Assembly: GCA_024721245.1 (NCBI GenBank)
Contig: CM045570.1
Span: 186,001-250,000 of the forward strand
DNA length: 64,000 bases
Reading direction: 5' to 3'
From: Mitragyna speciosa
Taxonomy: Eukaryota; Streptophyta; Magnoliopsida; Gentianales; Rubiaceae
Shown here one piece after another: positions 25,171 to 35,897 of this stretch (its first letter is position 1; every line of letters begins with the position of its first letter). The notes under the pieces are model-generated. The model saw nothing but the letters and a program-made list of their open reading frames with translations. It was not told the DNA's origin and did not search any database. Position numbers and translations under genes: made by a program.

Positions 25171-25589
25171 ATTATTATTATTTATTTTTAAACGGGTCCG
25201 AGTCTAGGTCGAGTCAAAATAGAATATTTCATACCTGACCCTTTTTTCCTCAGAAAAATACGGATTCGGGTTCGAATTGGGCAAATGAAATTATTCTCTT
25301 ATCCGGATCCAAAAATTTATAACGGGTTCGAGTCGGGTCTGAGTATGGACTCGACTCATTGATAGGCCTACTTTCTAGCACGCGAATTGAATGTTCACTT
25401 GGCTTTCGGTCTCGAGGGGACACCAAGCTAAGCTGGCATACTATAGCCCCATGGCTAATGGCTGATGATGGCCAATGGCTGACTCCGCATTTGCCCCCGC
25501 GTCAATTAGGTCTAAGGGCGGAAAGTCAATTCTCATTCATTGACTGAGCTACTGGAAACAATAGTGAAACGTGCTTTTTTATCTTCTCT

Positions 25590-26446
25590 TTCTTGTAATC
25601 CTAGATAGAATCTTGCTCTACAACGTGAAGCCCACAAATGTTATGTTTGACACAGAGTCTGAGCCCAGGTTGGCAGATTGTGGTTTGGCAAAATTTGTTC
25701 CTAGTTTCAATGGAGCGGCCTCAGGCTACAGTGCTCCCGAGTCTTTCCAGACCTGCAGGCTGCAGGTGAACCTCATTTTAAATTTGTGAAGCATATATAT
25801 ACACATATATATAAAAAAAAAAAGAGAAGAAAATATTCTCTTGTTAGAATGAATCCATGAATTTTCATGAGATTAGGAGAAACTTGTGAGTTTAATTTGA
25901 TATTTTAAAACTAACTACTGGTTCCCAAATTCCAAGGGAAGAGTGCAACGATACTTCTAGTTGACGATATCTTTCAAATGATTATTAGTAAATTGAAAGA
26001 CATCTGTTGTCTATGGATCGATATTTTCAAATGATGGTTCGGTTTTGGAAGTGAAGAAGTGATTATGAGGTATAGGTACACCGATAAGAGTGATGTTTTC
26101 AGCTTTGGAGTAATATTGGTTGTTTTATTGACTGGGAGAAACTCAGTTGATCCTTTCTTCGGAGAAGCTTCTAGTGGAGGATGTTTGGGACAGTGGCTTC
26201 GACGCCTACAGCAAGTGGGAGAGGCTCAAGAAGCGCTGGATAAAAGTGTTCTCGGGGAAGAAGTTGAGGAAGATGAGATGTTTGTTAATGGCAGCTAGAA
26301 TTGCAGTTGTGTGCCTTTCTGATTTGCCTGCGGACCGGCCCTCAAGCGATGCACTTGTATCTATGCTCACCCAGTTAATTAGTTTCTCAAGAACGCAAGA
26401 AAACCCGCACTTCAGGTTCTTAAGATTGATGGAATTTGGCTATTAG
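25590..26446 (+). pseudogene. CORYNE-like receptor pseudokinase fragment (broken)
   Basis: Only the C-terminal kinase-like half is present. The first piece (25590-25757) reads LLYNVKPTNVMFD and RLADCGLAKF, then YSAPESFQTC. The second (26069-26446) reads YTDKSDVFSFGVI, LLTGRNSVDPFFG, LGEEVEEDEM, then CLSDLPADRPSSDALVSMLTQ. These match my memory of CORYNE, the membrane pseudokinase partner of CLAVATA2 in CLE signalling, which also lacks normal HRD/DFG residues. An old intron separates the pieces. At its donor the 7 bases gctgcag are duplicated, which spoils the junction, and one extra base near 26285 shifts the frame after EVEEDEM. Nothing corresponding to the N-terminal half is visible. Another inactive LRR-RLK is possible as the source. 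Confidence 0.7.
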
Positions 26447-26839
26447 GGAGCTTTTTGGTTGTTTCAACGGATATACCTGCGGGCAGCTGTCTAGTTTGCC
26501 TGCTTGGTAAAAGCCGTAGGAGCAACCAAAATGCTCCACCGTCTCATCTCTCCTGTGTATGTTTCTTCGTCATCTCTTGGAGGGATAAGAGGATCTTGTC
26601 ACAATTATGAGAGTTCATGGTAATTTAATTTCGTTATGGCCTATGAATTTTGATGAAATATTGCTTTTGTAAGTAGAATAAGTGAAATATGCATTTACTT
26701 AATAACCCCAATATAGCCACTAGGCTAACGGCCTACAGGTCTTGGATCAAATCCCACCTGCAGCAATTAGGAGTTTTACAAAGAAAGGGGAGTTTAGATA
26801 AATTTTAGGAAGTCCCCAAATTGTGTATAACAAACAGTT

Positions 26840-27765
26840 AACTATAGTTCAACTATCAATTTAGTCCTAAAGTTAATTTTTAGTCACTTAAATCCATTGG
26901 TTAAATTAAAGCACATAACTAACATTTTATGACAAAAATATCCTCCCCTCATAGTTTAAGTATAAAATAATGGCTAAAAGGTTTTTCTCTCCTTTACTCT
27001 TTAAATTGTTTACATACTTTTTATTTTGCGCAATATCTTATTCAAAACATTGCAAATCTAATGAGATAGAAGTGTGAAATTTTATCAATTATTTGCATGT
27101 AACACAGATAATCTTAAAAGAAAAATTTTATTCCTGTCCTATTGCAAGATATATTTTTCTCAAGTTTTATGTTAGTAAAATTTTTCTTCAATAATCTTTT
27201 TGTTTTCATAATTTTTCAAACTATGAAAACACTTACGTTTCTTGATGGATGAATTTTAAAATTTATGACGAGAGAAAATGTATTGAAAAAATATTATTAC
27301 AAGAAACATGGCTATATTATTCTATTTTTTTCTTTTTGTTTCTTACTTATTTCTATGTCGTCACTTCATAGAGGGCATTTTATAAGTAAAATTTATTTTT
27401 TAAGTTTTTATGGGCATATTTGTTCCTTTGCAATTTAAAAGTGAAATTTATTTTTTAGGACTTTATGCGCATATTTGTCTCTTTGTAATTAAATTGGATC
27501 TAAATATATTTTTTCACATGACCATTAGTTTAGTCGTCAGTCAAATGAGTTAAATGACTAAAAGTTAATGTTAGAGACTAAATTGATAATTGAGATACAG
27601 TTTAAGAGGGTAAAGTGATAAAAATTTCATAGTTAAATTGAATCTAAATATATCTTTTCACATGACCGTTAATTTGACCGTTAGTCCAGGGAGTTAAGTG
27701 GCTAAAAGTTAACTTTAGGGACTAAACTTATAATTGGAGTATAATTTAAGTGGGTAAAACGATAA
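26840..27765. repeat. Repeat unit in one inverted and two direct copies
   Basis: The segment 26840-26900 (core atcaatttagtcctaaagtt) reappears reverse-complemented at about 27545-27600 and again, more diverged, at about 27690-27750. The arrangement suggests a small inverted-repeat transposon with a doubled right end. No clear target duplication was found. Confidence 0.55.
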
Positions 27766-27869
27766 AAAAAAAAAACCCTCAATTCCTTCCCCTCCCCAAA
27801 ACACCCACTCCCCATAACCAAAAAAAAAAAAGCATATCCAAAAAAAACCCAAAAAAAGAAAATTAAAAA

Positions 27870-28109
27870 AAAAAGATAACTGTAGCTAAAAACCTGTTTC
27901 AAAAGCTATCCGCTGTCAAGAACTTTAAATCAAGAAATAGCATACATAATAATTGAAAATTTGCCCCAAAAAAACCAAAAAAAAAAAAAAAAACGAATTT
28001 CTTTTTTAAAAAAGATAACTGTAGCTAAAAACCTGTTTTAAAAGCTACCCGCTGCCTAGAAGAGAACTTTAAATCAAGAAATATCATACATAATAATTGA
28101 AATTTTGCT
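27870..28109. repeat. Direct duplication of about 95 bp separated by a poly-A spacer
   Basis: Copy 1 (27870-27963) and copy 2 (28009-28109) share gataactgtagctaaaaacc, then aactttaaatcaagaaata and catacataataattgaaa. They differ by a few substitutions and an indel of about 7 bases. The spacer is mostly A. Confidence 0.85.
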
Positions 28110-28470
28110 TGCAAACAATAGAACACATGACACATCCAAAGGCGGTGGCTTCGTAGCATCCTGTGTTAGACCAATTTGGCTGTTTCTATTCTAGCTTCAG
28201 CGTTCAGGTATCGGAGAAGGCACTGGTACTTGAAGAGGCAATAGCTAGTAGCCACCAAGGCATGAAGACTAGAACTAAAATCATCAGTATTTTGACTAGG
28301 TTTTTTTTTAATAATTTTTTGGATCTTTTGAGGTCGGAAAAAATCTCTGAACCGCGTCACTATAACTTAATTTTGGTAAATATTTGCAGAAAAAGATTTA
28401 TATATCCGGATCTTGGACCAATTGAAAACTCCAATCTTCCGGCACTTCGCTATCAAGAATCAGCACTAAA

Positions 28471-28478
28471 CCTTATCC
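28471..28478 (-). promoter_or_regulatory. Possible I-box (GGATAAGG) upstream of LIR1
   Basis: GGATAAGG on the minus strand, about 126 bases before the LIR1 start codon, followed by CCAAT on the plus strand. GATAA/I-box motifs are usual in light-regulated plant promoters. This is a motif match only. Confidence 0.3.
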
Positions 28479-28603
28479 AATCACATAATATCTCGCACTT
28501 CTTATCTATTTTTCAAGCTCACTGACCAAGCAACCTACCTAATAAATTAGACCCTGCCTACTTCTCCAAACACCTGAAAAACTTCATAGAATCACAGTTC
28601 AAG

Positions 28604-29220
28604 ATGCAGGCAGCTTTGAGCTTGGCACCAATGTTCCTTCCTTCACAAACACCAATCAGAAGCTTCTCATTGCCATTGAGATCTATTCCTGCAAGACAAA
28701 CTTCTCTATCTGCTCGAATTAAAGCAGCAGCTGTGGAAAATGAAACTTCAACAGTTGATTATAGCTCCATGACCTCGTAAGGAAAATTATTATCTAGCTC
28801 TTTCCATCTCAGTGTTTTGGAATGTAATCATGATCTAACAAAGTCCCGATGTCAATATCTTATTCCAGTGTTTTTCCAGCGGAAGCTTGCGACACGCTAG
28901 GAGGAGAAGCTTGTGGTGTTGAGATGTATCCCGAAGTGAAACTCACACCAGATTTGACGGACAAAAAACCTGAAACTGCATCAGAACAGGTTGAAAGGGA
29001 GTATCTTGAGTACAATAGTCCAAAGACGTAAGATGTTTTCAATGATACCAATTTCTTTCTGTTTCCGGCTGTTAGAGTTGCAATAGCAAGAATTTAACAC
29101 ATGGAATAGACAATTGATATCTCTTACTTCTGATGGATGTGCAGGGTCTTCCCGGGAGATGCCTGTGACGAACTTGGAGGAGAATTTTGTCAGCCTGAAT
29201 ATCAGAGTGGTGTTTACTAG
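28604..29220 (+). CDS. LIR1: Light-regulated protein LIR1, chloroplast
   Basis: Exons 28604-28776, 28869-29027 and 29145-29220 give 135 residues. The first about 45 are Ser/Arg/Ala-rich with few acids, as in a chloroplast transit peptide. The mature part carries the family's paired motif twice: VFPAEACDTLGGEAC at the start of exon 2 and VFPGDACDELGGEFC at the start of exon 3, each including two cysteines. LIR1 binds leaf ferredoxin-NADP reductase and strengthens its attachment to the thylakoid anchors Tic62 and TROL; its transcript is light- and clock-controlled. All splice sites are GT-AG and the length fits the family (about 120-140 residues). Confidence 0.9.
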
Positions 29221-30117
29221 GATATAATCTTGTATAGATATATAGCCAGATTTCCTTTACTTGTCCTTTTTTCTTGTTAAATATAAAACTCCATCCAAAT
29301 AATAGTTGTAACTTCTCTAAGAAAGCCCTAATCCTTTAATGTTGAGAAGAAATCAAACTATAAGGCTCATTGGAATTTACTACAAATATTGTATTGTGCA
29401 CCGTGGTTCGAATTCCCATATAAAGCAAATTATGAGAAGAATTTACAAAGTCTCACAGCCCTCAAAAACCTTCCATTTTTAGATGACATAAAGAATGACT
29501 ACATCTATTCATGAATCTGCAGGAAGAAATTTGTATAGATTTTGCATGACTACTACCATTTGAAGTTTTGTGAAGCCAAGGCAGCAAAAACTCACAAAAC
29601 TAGACATATCTACTAAAGGTATGATTCAAATTTCCCAATGTACAAACAGAGTAAGCTGATGGATTACCAAATCAATGCAGAATTTTATGTCTAAAACGTC
29701 CCTTTTAAACAAGAGAAAAACTTTATGTGTGTCTGGTTCCCTAAGAAGAGTGCAGGCAGCATGGGACATGAATGACAATGCAAAATTTCTCCGAGATGCC
29801 TCAGGTTGCTCAGCATCAGCACACTATTTATAGTCCCATTTAAGTCATATAAAACTCAGCTATCAAGCTCATAATTCTCAAAAGATTGGTATTTGAGTAT
29901 CATATATTATCTACCAAGAGAAAAAGAGAAATAGTGACACATATTCACCCGTGTCTGATACAACAACAAATGCTAGTGTCAATAATTAATAATTATCCAC
30001 GCAAACCGCATAGGTTGCAGCAGAAATACAACCCAAAATTGCCATAGAGTTAGCAAAGCTTGCCATGCAGTTAAAACTGAAGGACTTCAAATATGGCATA
30101 CTCATAATTCCAGGAAA
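29221..30117. other. Intergenic DNA between convergent LIR1 and the P-loop ATPase gene
   Basis: About 0.9 kb holding the 3' ends of two convergent genes. AT-rich; no coding region, repeat or RNA gene recognised. Confidence 0.6.
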
Positions 30118-32122
30118 TCACAGCGACATGTGCTGCCCTTCATCTGCTGTAATAGCTTCCAAAACCAAATATTGAAGAGCTATGGAGTACTTGGCCATTC
30201 TCATCGCAGCCAATTTGGCAATTCCTGACTGGTAGCTATTTCTAAGAAAAAAAGACCCCAAGCCATCACCTAGCAATTAGAGAGTACATGATGTTTATTT
30301 CAAATGTAACAAATGAGAATATAGATAACATAGAACAAGATTGGAGTAATTTCTCCTACAATAGTTAGCAGAAGAATAAAGAGATCTGGTGTTGTTTGGG
30401 GGCAGAAAAACTAACAAGGTAAAAGTTAAACTACTAAATTCTTTATTGATCCATCATGTTAAAAGTAACCTAGCAACATGAGTATTTAAAAGCCATGAAG
30501 CTACCTAACAAATAAAATTCTCAACAAGAGTATTTGTATGCCACAAACCTGCCTAAAAGATAGTTTCCTATTGTGATTAGGATATTCTAACCACAGACCC
30601 AGACACTTCTGGAGCCTCACTGAATCAACTTGACTTCAAATAAAACTGATGCATTTAGATAACTACTTAGCAACAGGAAATCTCTTGCCAAAAAAAAGTC
30701 TTAAATACCCTTCAACAGTAAAAACTCTAGAAACAACCTAATCCTAGAAACTTAAACACCTATTAAGACAATACTTAAACAGATTCCAGCTCTAAAAAAC
30801 ACTGCTAAAATCCAACGAAAGCCTAAATGAAGCTTGGAAAAAAATATAAGTGTTTTTCTTGAGTTCTTTATTGACTACATCATTAGAAATGCAAATAAAG
30901 AACTGGCCAGGCCGAAAGATAAAAAACAACAAATAAGGAGAAGTGATGCAGGAGGAGTGGCTGGCATAAGTCTATCCTGATAGATAACCTTTAATTGTGT
31001 AGATAGAGGAGACCCATCTCTTGTATATATAGAGCAACCTTGGGGAGTCACCATGGTGTGTGTCAGAAAGCAATAGCCCACATGGCCCTGCTTCACTAAA
31101 ACAGAAGACTATCCGAATTATAAGAAACAAAAAACTGGTAAATAGTGCTAATGAAAGTGAACTACTTTGCAAAATAGGTGAACTAGTACAGTAGTTGTAT
31201 TACTTGGCATGAGCTATGGCATTTTGACATAGAGCCAATATTTGAACCATGGCCAAGTCTCTTCCGCGGGGATTGCTATATTTCTGTTGGCAATTTCTTC
31301 AAGACCATGAAAAGGAATGGAATAAAACAATTTTGAGAAAATCAAGAATTCAGCTGAGTTTGATATTCAGAAGTATGTCGGGCATATGTATGGGGTATAA
31401 GCAGGATAATAAAGGTAGAAAATACCTTTCATCAAAGAAATCAGCAAAATCATCAATGATGACTGAAAGAGGAAAAGTATCATGCAGGTGAAATGCAGAA
31501 AAGTAGTTCTTGATTCCTTCTTCATCATCCACATACCTTGCACAATTGAAGAAAGCATAAACATAATGCAACAGTAAGGCACTTAAAATTTGTACTATCA
31601 TCATTCATCTACAAAAACAGAATACATCAATTGAGGTAATTTTGAGAGAAGAACGTTTTTTTTTTTTTTTTTTGGCTTTGTTTTGTTTTTACTTACTTCA
31701 TCTGGATACGTTGAAAAACATCAGAAGATGGATCAATACCCTGAAATGAAAATCAACCCACAAAAGACAAAATTTAGTAGTACAGCTAAAAGAATAGAAA
31801 AGGGACCGGGGGTAGGAGGATGCTTGCCTGAGAGAGAAAAGGGGGGTTTGTTTCTAACTTGCGGCGGTTGCATAGAAACACCACGGAGGGATTGGTGGAG
31901 GTGGTGCTCTGAGTGTAGACGGCGGAGTTAAATGCAAACTGGAAAAGTAAAGAAGATTTCCCACTGAAAAGGAATCAGTCAGTTACAGGAATCAACCATT
32001 TAAATTGACAGATTAACAAAGCATTTAAATATATACCAGGAAGGAGGGCCCGAAAGAAGTAAAATTTCGGGGTGAAGCTGAAGCTGCAGAGTTTGGGGAA
32101 GGTTGAAGAATCTTTCCACCAT
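30118..32122 (-). CDS. RecA-like P-loop ATPase, SWSAP1-like (RAD51-paralogue-related)
   Basis: Exons in transcript order: 32122-32037, 31963-31828, 31740-31697, 31536-31426, 31296-31204, 31095-30989, 30269-30118; total 729 nt, 242 residues, phases all consistent. An early Walker A motif, GPPSCGKSSLLFQFAFN (about 25-41, made by joining exons 1 and 2), is followed by the strand VVFLCNRR. A Walker-B-like strand, PLSVIIDDFADFF, ends exon 4. Exon 5 has GRDLAMVQILALCQNA and the last exon RMAKYSIALQYLVLEAI. Layout and length resemble SWSAP1, the partner of the SWIM-domain protein SWS1 in RAD51-dependent recombination. That identity is inference from the P-loop context and size. Intron 2 uses a GC donor (cag|gcaagc). 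The upstream frame stays open, so an earlier start cannot be excluded. Confidence 0.7.
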
Positions 32123-33134
32123 TTGTTGCCCCCTGCGCTCAGGTCCTTTATCAGGACGACTCTCTGGGGGAGGGAGTATTTCCTATTTATTTTGCCTTAG
32201 GAACAAAATACATACTAGCGGCCACTTCCCTTTCAATCTTCGATAATCGAATTTTATTATTCAAAAAGATTACATGAGTAGACGCCATCCAGTGTTATGT
32301 TTGCTATACATTTACCCATGCAAGGATGATTGGTGTAGGCCTCAAATGCTTATGCCTTTTATCTTATCAAACACATTCAAATATTATCTAATTTTAAAAT
32401 GTTTACCAAGAAAAATCACCCAAATTAACTTTTATATCCTATCTATTTATAAAAATTAAGTTTTTTCTTTTTCTTTTTTTAGTATTTTAGATCACAACAA
32501 AATACCTGTTTATATATTCCGGCATGTTGTCAAATTTACAGCACTCCCTATAGTTATTTGGCATAATCGAATAATTATTTGTAGAGCTTTTGATATGCCG
32601 GTAATTAATAATTCGAGAGAATGGCATAAGATAAGACCATATTTCGAGGGCACAAATTGCAATTTGCCCTCCTTTTCAAAATTGTGAGCGGACGTGCTGA
32701 AAATTTTTTTTTTTTTCCTTTAATAAGGCCCTTGAGATTTCGGTTGTATTGGCGATTGCAACGCTACTTGGTGTTGCGGTTAGTTAATTTCCAATGAGTT
32801 CTTCCGATTCAATTCGCTGTTATCAGAAACCGAGAAATCCTCCCTATTCTACAAGTTCATCCAAAAACAGAACTCCTTATTCCACAATTTTTTTTTTATA
32901 AATAAAAAAAAATGGTTTTCTACATTATTGAACATAATCTAATTGAAGTACTATTTTGTGTTACTTTGTGTCATCCCAAAACAAAGCCTTTAAACAATGC
33001 CTTCCAGTCCTAACATAATGGCGTTCCAAAATCACAACAGTCATAGGCGAGAGAGTCAATGGTGTCACATACTTATATTTGCTTCGGGTACAAAAGCAGA
33101 ATCCCCATAATTCTCGGCCTCGATTTAGACAATG
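32123..33134. other. Intergenic DNA
   Basis: About 1 kb between the P-loop ATPase start and the bHLH stop; both genes are on the minus strand. It should hold the ATPase promoter and the bHLH 3' UTR. AT-rich with T runs; nothing else recognised. Confidence 0.6.
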
Positions 33135-35782
33135 CTACACCAATCCATGGAAGGCTGCTGCGTCCAGAAGCGTGGCTTTGATTTGATCCTGATCAAGCTC
33201 CATAGCTGCACTAAACTTCTGTACCGTGAAACAAAACATAAGATGTTGAAATGGCTGTTAAATCAACTTCGTCCCAAGATGCTTACAGACACATCTCAAA
33301 ACAAACTGTGTTGTAAGTTTAATAGTTTAGATTTCAAGTCTTGCATTCTCAGGTTATGGCGGGATATTCAAAAGAAAAGACACCAAATATCCGCATGAAT
33401 TGGTCATTCTTTTGATATCATTTTGATATCGAACCAAGTAGCATTTCCTATCCCAATTGTCAGCTAGCTATCTCTATTCATCAATGCATAGGAAGCCGAA
33501 GTAGAACTCAACGAAACTCTATATCTGCCAACTAACACAGAACATCACATTTAACGAAATCTCTACTTGTATGTTATGGTCATCACGTGGCATGTAGTGT
33601 GTAAGAAGATTTAGATTTTATTATGGTTTGCAAAGCCATTATAAAGTTGTATAATTTTTTGCCATCAGCTAACTTGACAAAATATTTTTGTTAAGAGTTT
33701 CTCAAGAGTAGTGTTAAAGTTTAGCAACAATATGTGGCATATAATAAGAGCCTTACAGTTAGGCACCAAAATATTAAAAGAAGCATACCTCAGCTCTAAA
33801 AACGTCCAAAGCAAATCCATTGAAACAGCTGATTACTGCTTGTTGTACATCTAGCCCGAGGTTATCCATGGCCCCAAGGGTTGAAAGCAAAAGACCAGGT
33901 TTGAGGGCACAGAACATATGAATGTTGTATGCGTTCTCTTCCCTCACCTCAACATGGACCTACAAAATTAGAAAGAGGCAGGTTTCTACAATTATGATAA
34001 ATGAAATGGAAAACTAATGATTAGAGCCGTGTGAATGATTATCGTGAAACTCAAAAGAAAAAAGCAGTGTCCAACCACAAACTTATTAGATGTATGAAGT
34101 CTGAATTATAAAATTAACAACAAACATAGTGTTGGTGCAACACAAAGATTGAAACCGAAGAAAATCTCATTCTCTTTATGATTACCATCGGTGGCTGATT
34201 GATTGGAGTTGGCAGTGAGTTTTTGCTGGCTTCTTCTTTAACATGATGGGACAGGGCAGAGCTAGCAGAAGTTTGTGGAAGAGGGCTCGAATTAGATTGA
34301 AGAGAAGTGGCAGCTGTTAATGACTGCAGTTCATCATTGAGGTCCCTGATCCTTTGCAAAAGCTCCCTAAGGTATTCTATTGCATCTGCAAGGATGGAGG
34401 CCCTGTCCATCTGTCATTACAAAATCAGGTCAATTTCATAAATACACATATCATTCTTTCAAAGAACAGGAAGACTCGTGTCCGTGAAAAAATCAGGCAA
34501 TGGCATTGATATTTCTATTTTTTTTGTCTTGCACTTCAATTTCACATTTTTGTGGTAGAAGCATAACCAAGTCACGTGTTAAAAACCTATTGTGATCCCG
34601 AAATTGTAACATAAATGAAAAAAGGGGAAGCTCTATAGTATCTGGACAGACCATATATGCACTATGTATATGATTGTGTAGACAATTCATGGCATGTGTG
34701 ATATACAGCCTAGGTTCAAAATATAAATGAACATGGATCCGAGGGGAAAATCAGTTATTGACCTTGCTAATTTTTGGGACAACAGATCGCAGCATGTAGA
34801 GCTTATCATTAAGCTTCTTTCTCCTCCTCCTCTCAGCCATGAGATTTTTGGCTGGAAGCCTCCCCTTCTTTTCCTTGTCATCTTCAGTAATTACTGAAGT
34901 ATTGGCATTAGAAATATCCAACTCCAAGCCATGATTTGCACTTTCGCCTTGAAAGAAGTAGTCCTCCATTGGCTCGTCAGAATGAGACTCTAACCCTGAT
35001 GACAAGTTAATTTGATCCACATCACCTTCCATCTTGTTACCCAAGAATGGCTCTTCTTCATCTACTCGCTCTTCCTCGTCCTTGTCGAGGTTAAACCCGC
35101 CAGGCATACGGAAAATTTCTTGAATTGATTTCCTAAACCTTCCCGTGTCATGTTCTCCAGAATCACCACCGTGCAAAGCCAATGATCTCTTGTGGAAGAG
35201 ATCAGTGGAAAAATTGGGTGGAGAAAGCAGATGATTTGGTGGGTTCAGAGAGAGGCGATTTCCATTGCCATTGCCATTACCATTCAAACACAATGGAGTA
35301 CCGTTGGCGTCACCATCAACCCAGGGAAGAAATTGGGTCACAGAATTTGGGGAAACAAAGCTCAAATTAGAATCAACTCGCCCAGCTTGTTGTGAGGAAT
35401 TGAGGCCACTAATAGTACCAGCCTCCAAAACTGGGGAACTCAAGACCTGGGTTTCATGAGGTAAAGAGGCCAAGAAGCCAGAAGCAGAGGAAGAAGAATC
35501 AGTGGTCATCAAATCGGGAGCATTCTCAAAAGGAAAAGGGTAGTGACAAACAGCACCCAGACCGAGAAGAGAAGGGAAGGAGGAAGGTTTGGCAAGAAAG
35601 GAGGGCTCGGAGCCGGAGGAGGAGGTGCCCATTGGTATTGGATGCAAAAGCGAAGTCTCCGTAAAGGTTAAACCTGGGCGGGTAGCCTGAGACTGAGGAG
35701 GAAAGTGGATTAACGATGGGTTATCGTAAGTGTCGTTGTCGTCGTCTTCATGCAAATGCCTGAAAGAAGAGAAAGGATCCAT
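33135..35782 (-). CDS. bHLH transcription factor of the ICE1/SCREAM (SCRM) type
   Basis: Exons in transcript order: 35782-34763, 34410-34186, 33959-33789, 33218-33135; 499 residues, close to Arabidopsis ICE1 (494). The bHLH runs about 307-361: basic region and helix 1 NLMAERRRRKKLNDKLYMLR, and helix 2 beginning MDRASILADAIEYLRELL in exon 2. Exon 3 (416-472) is the ACT-like domain with DNLGLDVQQAVISCFNGF. A sumoylation-type motif VKEE stands at about 397-400, as in ICE1. The N-terminal half is Ser/Pro-rich with an (NG) run near 167-175. ICE1 and SCRM2 heterodimerise with SPEECHLESS, MUTE and FAMA in stomatal development and activate CBF genes in cold. The KRAAM MAPK-docking block appears here as KRSLA (198-202), and the C-terminus (KFSAAMELDQDQIKATLLDA) differs from QCQEGQEILPDQIKAVL. 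Confidence 0.9.
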
Positions 35783-35869
35783 GTTGGGCTTGGGGGCTTT
35801 TGTGTAGACGGATATGGGTCAGATATATCCTGTCTTCATACATATTAATTTTGGTTTTTTTTTTTTTTT

Positions 35870-35897
35870 GGGGGGAAGGGGGTGGGGGGGTGGGGGG
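35870..35897 (+). promoter_or_regulatory. Strong G-quadruplex motif upstream of the ICE1-like start codon
   Basis: Four G runs of 6, 5, 7 and 6 bases separated by loops of 2, 1 and 1 bases, 88-115 bases before the start codon. The G-rich strand is the template strand of the gene, so a folded structure would affect the DNA template and the RNA would be C-rich. Any regulatory effect is inference. Confidence 0.6.

Larger units (their letters stand above)
12815..25370. mobile_element. Non-autonomous hAT-like DNA transposon, now split by a copia element
   Basis: The outermost layer of a nest. The 8-bp direct repeat CTTTCTAG lies at 12807-12814 and 25371-25378. The ends are imperfect inverted repeats: the left begins TTAGCCTATCAACGGGTCGG, and the right, read on the other strand, begins TAGGCCTATCAATGAGTCGA. 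Removing the inner copia element (14622-25170 plus one 5-bp duplication) leaves about 2.0 kb: a left arm of 1.8 kb and a right arm of 0.2 kb. I see no transposase in either arm. An 8-bp duplication with short TIRs is the hAT hallmark; the superfamily call is inference from that. Both subterminal regions are rich in ggacccg/cgggtt words. Confidence 0.75.
26447..28603. other. Intergenic DNA with several diverged repeats
   Basis: No supported gene. It holds a repeat present in one inverted and two direct copies (listed), a roughly 60-bp tandem pair near 27375-27490, poly-A runs and a direct duplication of about 95 bases (listed). The final 300 bases should contain the LIR1 promoter. Confidence 0.6.

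Noticed and set aside
28163..28525. 120-codon open frame upstream of LIR1
   Set aside because: No recognisable motif or splice partner; it lies in the AT-rich promoter region of LIR1.
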